From: Climacium dendroides
Taxonomy: Eukaryota; Streptophyta; Bryopsida; Hypnales; Climaciaceae
NCBI GenBank assembly: GCA_950106755.1
Contig: OX467087.1
Coordinates: 12,218,047-12,282,046, forward strand
DNA length: 64,000 nucleotides
Direction: 5' to 3'
Shown here: piece after piece, positions 46,945 through 58,519 of the stretch
Layout of the letters: each line of letters starts with the position of its first letter
Numbering within the stretch: the first letter of the stretch is position 1
Made by a program: the position numbers and the translations under genes
Notes under the pieces: generated by a model
Told to the model about the DNA's origin: nothing
Seen by the model: only the letters and a program-made list of their open reading frames with translations
Database searches by the model: none

Positions 46945-47649
46945 GAGCATCACCACCCGCCTTGCAAAATACAAGCCCGTTTTGGCCCCATGACCCAGGG
47001 CCTGTTAAGAGGCCAGTGATTGCTTACCCACGCAATTCTTGGAGTTCACAGAAATTACTAGGTTGCACAATCATGAAATTAAAATTACTAGGTTGCACAA
47101 TCTTGAAATTAATACAGTGAATAATTACTAATACAATGATTAATTGATTACAAATACAATTACTAAGAATTACTAAGAATTATTATGAATTACTCATACA
47201 ATATTTCAATGATTAATAATATTATTAATCTAAATCTAAACTAATATTTAATCTCAATTTTGTTTGAAGTTTAATTTCATCTGAAGTTTAACGTTGAAGG
47301 AGAAGAGGTGAAACTGTTGAAGGAGGAGAGGTGAAACCGTTGAAGGAGGAGAGGTGAAACCGTTGAAGGAGGAGAGGTGAAACGTTAGAGGAGGAGAGGT
47401 GAAAACTACTCGAAAGTGGAGGCAAAGTTGTGGAAAGCTTTGTCGCATGCTACTTTGCCAACTATGAAGAGGTCAAAACCCAAACCTAAAAAACTTTGCA
47501 ATTCTCAGGCTACACTCCATTTTCCAAGTTGGCCTTTTAAGAAGTCATCCCCTTTATAGGATGGGTGGGGCAGTTTTGCCAATGCCGGTTAAGAGCCCAT
47601 CCTCCGCATAGCTCCGGCCATCCATTTTGGCAACCACATGGGGATGCTC
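46945..47649. mobile_element. PIF/Harbinger-like MITE 1, 705 bp, TAA duplication
   Basis: The start GAGCATCACCACCCGCC is mirrored at the end by GGGGATGCTC. TAA lies at 46942-46944 and 47650-47652. Terminal GAGCATC with a TAA/TTA duplication is typical of plant PIF/Harbinger (Tourist-like) MITEs. It interrupts a GC-rich dispersed repeat whose uninterrupted form is at about 18100. The interior contains a purine-rich minisatellite. Confidence 0.8.
47293..47404. repeat. Minisatellite, five units of about 23 bp
   Basis: The unit is close to GTTGAAGGAGGAGAGGTGAA plus ACC, with the last two units shorter or altered. It lies inside the first Harbinger-like MITE. The open frame on the minus strand is a product of the repeat. 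Confidence 0.8.
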
Positions 47650-47652
47650 TAA

Positions 47653-48017
47653 GAGCATGCCCACCCACCCTGCAAAAAACTAGCTAGAAAAATGCCAAGC
47701 CTTTGGTTTTGCAGGCAGAGGTACAATGAGCCTCACTAGTTGCAGGTTGGGAGGCAAACCAATGAGGACCAATTATTTTTGTAGTAGTCATTTTTAGTTT
47801 TGATAATATTAAAAAAAATTATAATTGGATGAGAGGTTTTTAGAGGGGGACCACTTCTTATCTTACATTGTTTTGCAAGCCGGTGGATGGCTTGCAAAAT
47901 GGCCTGAATATGCAAGCCCTCCCTTTTAAGAAATCATCCATTTCGCAAGATGGGTGGGGCACTTTTGCGAGCCACTCTTAAGAAGTCATCCGTTTTGCAA
48001 GACAGGTGGAGATGCTC
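47653..48017. mobile_element. PIF/Harbinger-like MITE 2, 365 bp, abutting MITE 1
   Basis: Begins GAGCATGCCCACCCACC and ends GGTGGAGATGCTC, with TAA at 47650-47652 (shared with MITE 1) and 48018-48020. After it the interrupted repeat resumes with GAGGCCCCAAATCC. Confidence 0.8.
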
Positions 48018-48129
48018 TAAGAGGCCCCAAATCCTCACTTGTAGTGAACAAGTGGCTGAAATTGGTCTAAATCCCTTTACACCTAAATTTGAAACCAATT
48101 TTGCAATGAATTCTTTTACTAACTCTTAA

Positions 48130-48336
48130 TGGGTGACAATGTGACCTTGGAAATCATCAATTTTCATAACCATGTGAATTATTAGCTTAAAAATTGCAAA
48201 AGCTTTCATTAGAAGTCAAAACACTCTAGAAGATCTCCCCTTTCTACACAAAATTTTGAGGATGAATAGTTGCACTTGTCTCCTATATAGAGAAATTCTC
48301 TGTCATCTATCAAATGTCCGCTTCAATGTTTAAGGG
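48130..48336. mobile_element. Short TTAA-flanked MITE, 207 bp
   Basis: TTAA lies at 48126-48129 and 48337-48340; the right end is ATGTTTAAGGG. The interior is in inverse orientation to 15771-15974 and direct to 56120-56332 (TTTCATAACCATGT, then TGAATAGTTGCACTT). The left end has diverged from CCCTTAA. Confidence 0.65.
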
Positions 48337-48343
48337 TTAAAAA

Positions 48344-48500
48344 CACTACAAGAAAACAATGTCCAAATTGACAAACAATGTCTAAATTGATAGAAAAAAT
48401 GTCTAAATTAAGAGGTTAGGCTAGAATCAAATGGATTTAATTTGTTGAAAAAAATAATTAATACAAATTTTAAAAAATTGAAATTTGACATTGGCCCAAG
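48344..48500. mobile_element. Solo CACTA left terminus
   Basis: CACTACAAGAAAACAATG is a textbook CACTA end and is followed by a repeated AATGTCTAAATTGA word, as in subterminal repeats. No matching right end or target duplication was found, so this is probably a truncated element. Confidence 0.5.
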
Positions 48501-51126
48501 ATAAAAATTGGCCTCCCATTTTTGTTGGTGTTAAGCGGTCTTGAAAAGAAAGAAGAGAGCTAAAATTTTCTAGGTTTTATTATATCGGCCCAACTTCATG
48601 TCCTCAAGGTCTTTAAACATAAGAAATTGACCCTCATTTATAATCTTATTCTTATGAATAGTTGAGGATGTTCTAAATCCTAAAGAAGGTTGAAATTTTG
48701 CGTAATTGACCTTAAGGAAAATTGGCCCATCCTTTAGATGTAAAGCAACCTTCAATGTATATTCCTTGACATTTTTAGACTTCCATATTAGGAATAACTA
48801 TGATTGCTTTAGGTCTAAAAAATGACCATCATGAATACGCTTTTTGTTGGTTTGGCGGTAGTTTAGAGATTCTTTTGGGTCACAATGGGTAGCATATTTC
48901 AAAAATTTGTAACAACTTTTTACTTTGTCAAAAAAAACAATTTCAATTGTTCTTGTTGTTTCTCACACTTGTCTTTGTGTAGAATTTTTGTCAAATTATT
49001 TTTAATATTTCACCAATTTCATAAGAAAAAATTCTAAATTTGATCAAAATGGATTGTTTTATCCACTTGAATTCCTTTAATTTCTTGACAAATAGGAATC
49101 TATTGAAGTCTCGTTAAAATGACCTCAAATATTTTACTTTGAATGGCTTCTACTCTACAAATGGCACTTCATGGTTGTAATATAAAAGCCTTTAGTGAAT
49201 GGTTTTGAATCTTATTTAAGGCATTTCAAACATGCACTTAAAGTATCTTTCCAAGTTTGATTTTGAAATTAAAAAAAAATACATAAACTCTCTATATTTT
49301 AAATTTGTAATATTAACAATAATTACCATTTGTCTAGAAGACAAAACTCACAATTGATTTTCACTAGAGGAAAGTTGAGGGCATCACAGGGCTATTCAAC
49401 AGCCATTTTCCTTATTGTAAACCAACCACTATTGTTAGAATATTTAAATAATAAAATAATTTTAAATATTTGAATTTTCTATTTTCTATTTAAAATATTA
49501 AAATATTAATTAAATAATATAATCCAATGTTGCAATGTCTCAACCACCTCAAATTGTTGATGTGGTGTAGTTTTCATATTCTTTACTGCCCAAGAACTCG
49601 TGATCTTGTTGAACCCTCAATCTAATGGATTTGACTCTATCTATGAACACTAGCTTAATGAATGGTAATAGAAGTTTCTACCTTATAGACATCAAATTGC
49701 CATTGATCAATCATATATGACTTAGCACTACTTTCTTAATTTGTGGATATTGTTAGAATTTTACTAATTTGAAAATATTAAATACTAATGGAATTGTCTT
49801 CAAGTACAAAAAAATAAAGGTTTTGTAGAAAAAATTGTGACTCTTCTCAATTTAAAATCCTATGGATTTGTAGATATATAAAGGCAATGAAAAGCCAATT
49901 CCATGGGTGATTGGTTGAAAGTTTGCATATTTAGTTGTACAAGTAAAACAAACAAAAAATTCATATAACAAAATTATAGTGACCCCTCAATTTTGCAAAG
50001 ATGAATTTTTACATAGTTGAAATTTTTTTGCAATTTGTCATCCATCTTGATATAATTTAGATGTTAGTAACTCAAATATAGGATTTTTGAGAACTTGGAG
50101 AAGGCATTTCACAATTCCATCCAAGCCAAAATTTCTTATTATGATAAATTAGAATAGCCTAAATAAATAAAATAAACATATATAGTTAATCATCTAATAA
50201 ACAAGCATCTTGATCTTGCACTTGATCACCACATGCCCAATCCTGAAAATCTACAAAATGTTCACTATTTATTTAGTATTGCAAGAATCCATATCAACTC
50301 TTGTACTTGTCGACATACAATTAGGTGGATGATAGTGGCTTGTCCAAATGCAATACCTAGGTTTGCTCACGGATTTGCTTAATTCCTAAAAGTTGGAGCT
50401 TATAGTAGAAATACCCATTTCAAATAGTCTCCATGTCATGGCCTTTTAGGTTGACTTACTGTGGACAAAACTTGGATGTACTATTCATTGAGAAAGATTC
50501 TTTGTTTGCACCTTCTCATCCATTCATTTCTCTTCCCTCTTTGCTTAAAGAGAAGTGCCAAAGCTAACCCCAATAGATGAGTCTATGAGACCAAAATGGG
50601 TCCCAATGAAATATCTACATTTATATTGAATAAAAGATTCATTCATGGAGGAAAAAAATATTTTTTTATTACATTCTTCATATTTATGTTTGCACAGACT
50701 AAGATCAAATGCTTAATTCATAAATGATGCATAAGACATTTTCTAGCTGATGGATGACAAAAATCTCTCCATGTAGGATAGAAATGCAACTATTCATCCT
50801 TCAAATTTTGTGTGAAAAGGGAAGGTCTTCTACAATAGTATGTCTTCCAATGAGTGCTTTTTCATTTTTAAGCCAACAATTCAAACAATATCCAAACAAA
50901 TGATTTACACAGTGACTAGCTCGTCCTTTAAGGGTTAAGTTATTAGAAATAGGTAATTCTACCATAGTGAAGCTTGAAAGTTTTTCACTATCAATATAAT
51001 CTCCATTTCTTGTTTGTTTTTAAGTCAATTATTTATTTTCATTTTATAGATTAAGATGAAATCACATACCTAGTATTTGTCACACAACGAAGCACATGCC
51101 TTCAAAAACTACCAACAATTGTTGTG
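48501..51126. repeat. Dispersed AT-rich backbone repeat, copy 3
   Basis: Collinear with 19222-20787 and 56337-60865. It includes uninterrupted TTAA at 48531-48534 and 49114-49117 and CTAA at 49785-49788, where copy 4 carries insertions. It is itself interrupted at 50717-50934. It is non-coding and ends in the CCTTCAAAAACTACCAACAA motif that also lies upstream of the protease gene. Confidence 0.7.
50717..50934. mobile_element. Short TTAA-flanked MITE, 218 bp
   Basis: TTAA at 50713-50716 and 50935-50938; the right end is CGTCCTTTAAGGG. The paralogous backbone at about 60610 is uninterrupted (CTAAGTTACC). The interior matches 15771-15974. Confidence 0.7.
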
Positions 51127-51129
51127 GTC

Positions 51130-52843
51130 AAGGCCGGTTTATATACGCTTTGAGACCATATGGAAGGCCGCTTAGATTTACCTTCAATCTAGCCCTCAAT
51201 CTAGCTACAATTCACCACTCTAGCTCTAGATGGTGTAAAGAAGCAGGCCAAATTTTGGAACGAGATTGAGTATTCATCACTTTGACCCCAAGAGATGTAA
51301 AGTAGCGAGGCCAGATTTTAGGCTTAAATTTTGGATTAATGTGCTCTTGGATTTTTCTAATGCTCAATTAAAAAAATATGTACCATTTTCTTTCTCTTCC
51401 TATTTTTTCTATTTCAAAAAATAAAATAAAATATTTTTTAAATTAAAAATTGATAAATATTCTTTCTAATTATTCCATTTCAAATATAGAAAAGATACTT
51501 TTAGATTTTTTAAAATATTTTCCTTTTATTCCTACTTTACTTATTTCAAAATGAAAAAAAAAAATTCTACTTTTTTTTAACCTTTTTCCACTCTCTTCCT
51601 ATTTTTTTCTATTTGGAAAGAAAAAAAGTCTTTTGACTTCTTTTGAATCTTTTATCTTTTCTTGACACTAAAACTAGAATTGACATTGAAACTAGAATTG
51701 TAGCCCCATAATAGTTGTCATTTATTTTCATGAGAATTTAAGGAATTTCAAGCAATAAATAATTTTGGGCTTATCACTATAGGGGTTTGAAAAATAATCT
51801 AAATACGCAGTTTAAGAAAACATTGGATTTTTTATCTCTTTTTTATACGTATATTTTTAGTTTCATTTTAAAGGAAAATATGGAATTTTTTATTATTAAA
51901 ACTTGAATGAATTCAATGATAAATGTAAATCAATAAAGTTTTACCATACATGTTATTTGTAGTAGTGTAATCTTTCTTCATCATACTCTTTTTTCAAGTA
52001 TTTGTCATTAAAATTGGTATTAACACACATCATCTCACAAATGTCAAAGTTTATATCATAACTTCAACATTGACTTTGCAAATTTGTGTTTGTACTAAAA
52101 ATTTGATTGTTAAGCATGTAATTTATCAAAATTAGTGCCTATGACACAACATATAATTTGTGACATACTAAAAAATTAATTATTAACCCTAAACCAAACA
52201 AATATCTCATATTAAAACAATTCTAAACTCATAAGATTGAACATCTGAACAAGAAATAAAAACAATCATTATATACCATAACATCTATACCACAACATAA
52301 TTGTATGTTGTGTGACTAATAAGCCCCAATGCTAAAGGATACCCCAAATACATACTAATGCTCCAAAAATTTAGCAACACAAACGGGATTGAACAATTAA
52401 TATAAGAAATGTCTATCAAAAAAGAAAAGAAAAACCTTTGCATTAGTGGAAGGTGGAGATTTGTATGATCTTAAAATTTAGCAACATAGATAGGATTGAG
52501 CAGTTCATATAAGAAATGTATACCAAAAAAGAAAAGAAAAGCCTTTGCATTAGTAGAAAGTGGAGATTTGTATGATCCAATGAAGGAACCCAATCCGACT
52601 TTAGATGGAAAACTAGGCCACTCAAAACCTCGATCCAATTGTTGCCTTGGGATTGAATGGTTTGGTGCCAAAACCATGTCACCTAAAGTGACACGTACAA
52701 TGAATGGTGGTTTCAATCTAGCTCTAATGTTAAGCTCTTGGGTTGGATTTGGAGAAATAGAACAATTCTATTGGTTCAAACTTGGAGAGTTTTGGTCAGC
52801 CCTCAATCCAACCCCAAGTATAAATCGGTCCTAATCCCAAGAA
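51130..52843. mobile_element. Probable DNA transposon insertion, 1.7 kb
   Basis: It splits a sequence that is continuous at 13983-14003 and 60800-60820 (GTTGTGGTCA then GTCTCTGCAG). TCA occurs at both junctions. Near the ends GGCCGGTTTATATAC and GTATAAATCGGTCC are imperfect inverted repeats. A unit of about 111 bp is tandemly duplicated at 52365-52590. No transposase was recognised, and the superfamily is unclear. Confidence 0.5.
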
Positions 52844-53650
52844 TCAGTCTCTGCAGATCAAGCAAGCATCCCCAAAGAATTTTGGATCTCCAAAACAAAG
52901 ACTTCTCTTAAAATTGACAAGCACCAGCAAGAGGTAGGCGCAGAGAGACGGGCTCCAACTTCCACCACTTTTCTAATACCAAAAATTAAGGGAGAACCAT
53001 GCATAACTAATCGAATAAGCAATTGTGGACATATGTGGAGTATACAAAGGCAATGGAAATATTTTCACAAGTGCAAAGATAGAAATGAGGAGGATTGCCA
53101 AAATTTGGTAATTTTATTGCTTCAACAAAAATTGTTAAGAATTTTGGAAGGCAAAGTTGGTTTAGACCCATGTCCAATGTGTAGACTATTCCAAAACCAT
53201 TCATTTAAGAGTTTACTTTGGCACTCCAAACCAAGCAGATGTATCATGAAGAGAATGGAGGAATTGATGGTGGAAAATCAAGAACTCATGTTTGAAAATT
53301 AGTCCCAACCTCTCTTGAATTTCAACCCTCCTCTTGATTGGTGATGGGGTTGTGATTGGAAATGGGTGGTTCTACCTTAGGGCTCAGTGCAGACAGAGGG
53401 CGATGTTGGCATGCATCTTTCGCACGTGTCAGCCTTCACGTGTTCCTGTTCTGATATCAAAGGTGGCTTGAGTTTTTGACCGAAATGGGTTGTCCTAGGA
53501 GGAACTTCCAGCTTTCCAGGGCCGCTTTACACCTCCTGGGGGGCCAATTTGTTGTGTAAGAGGCCCAAAATCCTTACTTGTATTGCACCTAGAAACCCTT
53601 TGCACCTAGAAGTGGAGCCAATTTGGTGAAATGAATTCTTTAGTAACCCT
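52844..53650. repeat. GC-rich dispersed repeat, interrupted copy
   Basis: The CTCTGCAGATCAAGCAAGCA motif and downstream parts match 13990-14100 and 46650-46800. Between about 52992 and 53379 there is unrelated sequence with short inverted ends AGAACCA/TGGTTCT, probably another insertion. It contains a plus-strand frame (53033-53302) with a CPMC...H...C pattern but no recognised family. After 53380 the repeat resumes. Confidence 0.5.
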
Positions 53651-53653
53651 TAA

Positions 53654-53894
53654 CCCCTGAGCGCCCCAGTGCTTCAAATATGGCCTCTCAAAACTCAAAG
53701 ATCTCTTTGTTTGACCATTATAATCTTTTTAACGGTACGATAAAAGGACTTGTCCTTTTCCCTATAGCTCCGGCCCTATCTCTACTATCAATTGGTAAAG
53801 TCAATTTATGTGGATCTCATTTTACATGATAGTTTGATTGGAATGAATTGAGAAGGGTCTGAATTTTGGCAAATACAGTCTGGGCGCTCAGGGG
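53654..53894. mobile_element. TTAA-flanked MITE with 15-bp terminal inverted repeats, 241 bp
   Basis: Ends CCCCTGAGCGCCC and GGGCGCTCAGGGG are perfectly inverted over 13 bp and extend with one gap. TTAA lies at 53650-53653 and 53895-53898. Immediately outside, AACCC on the left and TGCTTAAACGCC on the right resemble the end of a member of the short TTAA family, so it may be nested. Confidence 0.82.
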
Positions 53895-53898
53895 TTAA

Positions 53899-54208
53899 TG
53901 CTTAAACGCCACACTGGTGACCATGGAAATCAGCCCTTTTGGAACTGTGTGACATCGTCTAGTTTAAAGGTACAACGACGTTGGCATGCGTCTTTCATGC
54001 GTGTGAGCCTTAACATGTTCCTGTTCTGATATAGGAGTATGACTACTCTGGGAGGCACTTCCAGCTTTCCAGGGCCGCTTTATACTTCCTGGCAGTTTAT
54101 ATTTGTTGTGGAAGAGGCCCAGTATCCTCTCTTGTATTGGAGGGGAGGCTAAAATTAAGTTAGTCTGAACCTCTTTACAGGGCCGCACAAGTGTGGTGGA
54201 ATGAATCA
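53899..54208. repeat. GC-rich dispersed repeat fragments
   Basis: Matches parts of 17940-18170 (GTGTGAGCCTTAACATGTTC, CTTCCAGCTTTCCAGGGCCG, GTGGAAGAGGCCCA). The copy is cut by the Helitron-type elements at 54209 and appears to resume at 55930 with TATTTTATT, as at about 18177. Confidence 0.55.
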
Positions 54209-55068
54209 TCATACTACTAAAATCATAACTCCCTCTATAATATCATAAATGCTACCATTAATACTAGGGGCTTGTGCTTGCTATGCTACGCATTCATTGT
54301 ATCACATATTAGTGAAATTTTCATATATTTGAATAGAATGCATGATAACAATTTCAATAAGTCTTTAAAATAATTTTTTTAAATAATTTATAAAAATATT
54401 TTCAATCATGGATACCTAGAAATCGTATTTTCACACAATGTGATATTACAGAAATAGAGTAGCAGTTTGCAATCACTTTTGTAATATCACTTTTTACAAA
54501 GGGTGATATTATAAAAATAATATAGTTGTTGCAATTAAGGTGATATTAAAGAGGATCTATAGGATGATATTATAGAGGTAACAATTTCATTGCTTCTCTT
54601 GGCTTTACACTTCTTTGCACTTCTATGATTTTGTGTTTTTGTGAACTTTGAGCTTTCATGATTTCACTTCTTTGCACTTCTATGATTTTGAAAAATTTAT
54701 TCAATTGAAGCAATTTTGGATTCCACAACAATTAAGTTGTTTACAAAGTTTTTGAGAGTTATAAGTTTGTTTTTTTCAATTCTTCAATTTGGATTGCCAT
54801 TTTTTGTTATAATAGAGTCAAATTTCTAATGCATTCTAATGTATGTGTATCTTTTATAGTATTTACCATTGCATATGCTTCATTCATCATTCAATAAATT
54901 TCTATTGTACATTTCAATATATGCTTACTTATAAAAATATTATACAAAGATTTTAGTCATTTTTATTTGAGATTTATTGAAATTTTTGTTCTGCATTCTA
55001 TCTAATACATAAAAATTCTTATAAAATTCTAATGATGAATGCATAGCATAGCAAGCGCCAACTGCTAG
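54209..55068 (+). mobile_element. Non-autonomous Helitron, 860 bp (tandem copy 1)
   Basis: Starts TCATACTACTAAAATCA, identical to the 5' end of the Helitron at 38102, and ends AGCAAGCGCCAACTGCTAG. A precedes it (54208) and T follows (55069). About 60 bp inside the start lies CTAGGGGCTTGTGCTTGC, an inverted copy of the 3' terminus, so the element has imperfect inverted ends. TAATATCAC words recur in the interior. No coding capacity. Confidence 0.87.
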
Positions 55069-55071
55069 TCA

Positions 55072-55929
55072 TCATACTACTAAAATCATAAGTCCCTTTG
55101 TAATATCACAAATACTACCATTAATACTAGGGGTTCGTGCTACTATGCTACATACTTATTGTATCACATATTAGTAAAAATTTGATATATTTGAATAGAA
55201 TGCATGACAATGATTTCAATAAGTTTTTAAAATAATTATTTTAATTATTTTATAAAAATATTTTCAATCATGCATACATAGAAATCGTATTTTCACACAA
55301 TGTGATATTATTGAAATAGAGTAGCAGTTCACAATCACCTCTATAATATCACTTTTTACAAAGGGTGATATTATAGAAATAATATAGTCGTTTCAATTGA
55401 GGTGATATTAAAGAGGATGAATATGGTGATATTATAAAGGTAGCAATTCCATTGCTTTTCTTGGCTTTATACTTCTTTTGCATTTCTATGATTTTGTGCT
55501 TTTGCGAGCTTTGAGCTTCTGATTTCAATTTTCTATTGCTACTACCAAATGATTTGAGAAATTTATTAGATTGAACCGATTTTGGATTTCACAACAATTA
55601 AATTGTTCACGAAGCTTTTGAGATTTACAAGTTTTTCCTTTAAATTCTTCTATTTGGGTTGCCATTGTTTGTAACAATTGAGTCAAATTTCTAATGCATT
55701 CTAATGTATGTGTATCTTTTACCATATTCATCATTGCATGCATTTCATTCATTAAATTTCTGTTGTTTATTTCAATATATACTTATTTATTTTTAAAAAT
55801 TATACAAATATTTTAGTCATTTTTATTTGAAGATTTTTTGAAATTCTTGCTCTGCATTCTATCTAATACATAAAAATTATAATGAAATTCTAATGGTGAA
55901 TGCGTAACATAGCAAGCGCCAACCACTAG
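55072..55929 (+). mobile_element. Non-autonomous Helitron, 858 bp (tandem copy 2)
   Basis: Same structure as copy 1 and about 88 percent identical by eye, with 5' TCATACTACTAAAATCA and 3' AGCAAGCGCCAACCACTAG. A precedes (55071) and T follows (55930). Only TCA (55069-55071) separates the copies, fitting insertion of copy 1 at an A/T just upstream of copy 2. Confidence 0.87.
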
Positions 55930-56119
55930 TATTTTATTAAAAAAAAAAAGACATGATCTCACATGTCCCAAGCTTGATGAATTGGATGCACCAAGAATGG
56001 AAGGCCATTGTGACATTTCAATTTTTTTAATTATATTTATTATTATTATCAACAAATTAAATTTGTTTGATTTGGTGCAATCAATCTCAAGGATAATTGC
56101 CCCAATCTCTTGGTGTTAA

Positions 56120-56332
56120 CCCTTAAAGGACAATAGGGTGACTTTCAAAATCATTACTTTTTATGACCATGTCAAGCATTAGCTTAAGAAATTATAAAAG
56201 CACTCATAACTATTGTAGAAGACCTCCCTTTTTCTTACAAAATTTCAGGGATGAATAGTTGCACTTCTGTCCTACATGGAGAGATCCTTCGTCATCCATC
56301 AGACGCAAAATGTCCGCCTCAATGTTTAAGGG
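56120..56332. mobile_element. Short TTAA-flanked MITE, 213 bp
   Basis: Ends CCCTTAAAGGACAA and CAATGTTTAAGGG, TTAA at 56116-56119 and 56333-56336. Three related backbone copies have a single uninterrupted TTAA at the same place (19277-19280, 48531-48534 and 61502-61505), which proves the target duplication. Confidence 0.92.
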
Positions 56333-56916
56333 TTAAGTAGCCTTAAAAAGAGAGAGAAGGGCTGAATTTTTCTAGGTTTTATTATATTGGCTAGACTTCT
56401 TGTCTTCAAGGTTTTTATATATGGGGGAACTAACCCTCATAATAATCTTATTCTTGTGAATAGTTAAGGACGGCCTAGATCCTAAAAAGGTTGATGTTTT
56501 GAGCAGTTGACCTCAAGGGAAATTGGCACAATCTCAAGGTCTAAAGCACCTTTCAATGTATATTCCTTGTAGAAAATGACTTTTTTAGACTTCCATGTTA
56601 GTAATAACTATGATTGCTTTAGATTAGTGAGGTGACCATCATAAATACATTTTCTGTTGATTTCGTGGTAGTCTAGAGATTCTTTTGGGGCATGATGGGT
56701 AGCACATTTCAAAAATTTATAACAACTTTTTACTTTTTCAAAAAATATAATTTCAATTGTTTTTGTTGTTTTTTACACTTGTTATTGTTTGGAAATTGTA
56801 TGGATTTAAAAAAAAAAAATTAGCAATGCCATGAGGAAAAACTTCTAAATTTGACTGGAATGGAGTTGAATTCCTTAAATTTATTGGTAAATAGGAATCT
56901 ATTGAAGTCTTATTAA

Positions 56917-57839
56917 CCCCTAAAGTCCCAAGGGTTTTTTTCCTTCAAAATTCACTCAAAACTGCCATTTCTATTGCAAAGAACAAAAAACTTTTAAAAT
57001 TGTTTTTTTTACATATCTAACCATAGAATTTTGTACAATATTAGTATAAGAATGTGTGGAAATTTTTTTAGAAACTTTGATTGCATAGATTGCAAGATAT
57101 TTGCATTTAAAGTGAAGATTACAAGTTTGTTTTATTCCTTGATTCCCTAGATTTTTGGCTTTGAATCCTCTTAACTTAGAAGTTTTGCCGTAATGATTTT
57201 GATTTTTTAATTTTTAATTTTGAAGAATTGAGTTGAGAATCTAGGAAAAAAATTCAACAAAAAAACACTTAATTGTCACTCATTAAAAAAATGTTAAGTA
57301 GAAGAAGGTTTAAGTTTGAAGAAATAACTAAACCATTAATAGTTCTAAGATGGAATTGAAACACAATATTTTCAACAATGAGATTGATCTAGCCAGAAAA
57401 AACAACCTTGACTAATAATGATTTTTGAAAAAATTATAGAAATTGCATTCAAAATGGATTCTTTAAGTTATTTTTTTCTAAAAGATGCTTAGATTGCTAA
57501 AAAAAATAAGATTGTCTATAACTTTTACATCACTAGTCCAAATAGAATGAATCAAAGCTTCATATGTAGACAAAAATAAAATATTTGAGAAAAAATTAAA
57601 AATATTCAATACTCAATATTTATTTATTTATTTGGATTGCCCTTTGAGTTGTTTTTTGGACTCATAGTGGCATAACTTTTGTTTCCGGGCACCAATTGAA
57701 ATAAAAATTATATTCTCCAAAAGCTAATCTGATTTCCTATCTTCAAAAAAAGTTTCGAAAAATGATGTCAAAAATTGAGATCACACGAGCCTACCCAAAT
57801 TCCCAAGAGTCCCTTGTAGAGACTTCGGGACTTTAGGGG
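56917..57839. mobile_element. TTAA-flanked element, 923 bp
   Basis: Ends CCCCTAAAGTCCCAAGGG and GGGACTTTAGGGG. TTAA at 56913-56916 and 57840-57843; the uninterrupted site is at 49114-49117 in backbone copy 3. Related to 14394-15345 and 18311-19217. No coding potential. Confidence 0.9.
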
Positions 57840-58519
57840 TTAAAATGACCTCAAACTTTTTACTTTGAATGGCTATTACTTTACAAATAATGCTTCATGG
57901 TTGTAATACAAAACTGTTCAGTGAATGGTTTTGCATATTATTCAAGGCGTTTCAAATATGCATCTAAAATATCTTCCAAGGCTTGATTATGAAAATTCAA
58001 AGAAAATACATAGATTTCCTACATTTAAATTTTTTAATACTAATGATGACTTTCATTAGTCTCCAAGACAGAACTAACAAATGATTTTTATTAGAGGGGA
58101 TTTTAAGGCATTGGAGGACCATTTCAAGGTTATTTTTAAACCAACCATTGCTATCAAAATATTTAAAATAAAAAAAATCATTTAAAAAATAATATTTTAA
58201 ATTAAAAAATAATTATTAATTTATAATAATTAAATAATATAATATGATGTGGTAATGTCTCAACCACCTCAAATTGTTGATGTAGTACAATTCTCATAAT
58301 TTTTACTACCCAAGAACTTGCGGTCTTATTGAAGCCTCAAGTTTCATCAAATGGATTTTGACACTATTTATACGTAGTAGCTTAACAAACAATAATAGAA
58401 GTTTCTACGTTACACACATTAAATTGCCAATGATTGGTCATGTATGGCTCAACACTACTTTCTTAGTCTTTGGGTATTGTTGGAGTTTTACTAAATAATT
58501 TGAAAATCTTGAACACTAA

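Noticed and set aside
53033..53302. Possible small zinc-finger protein (CPMC...H...C)
   Set aside because: A single occurrence within a probable insertion, with no recognised family; the Cys/His spacing alone is too weak.
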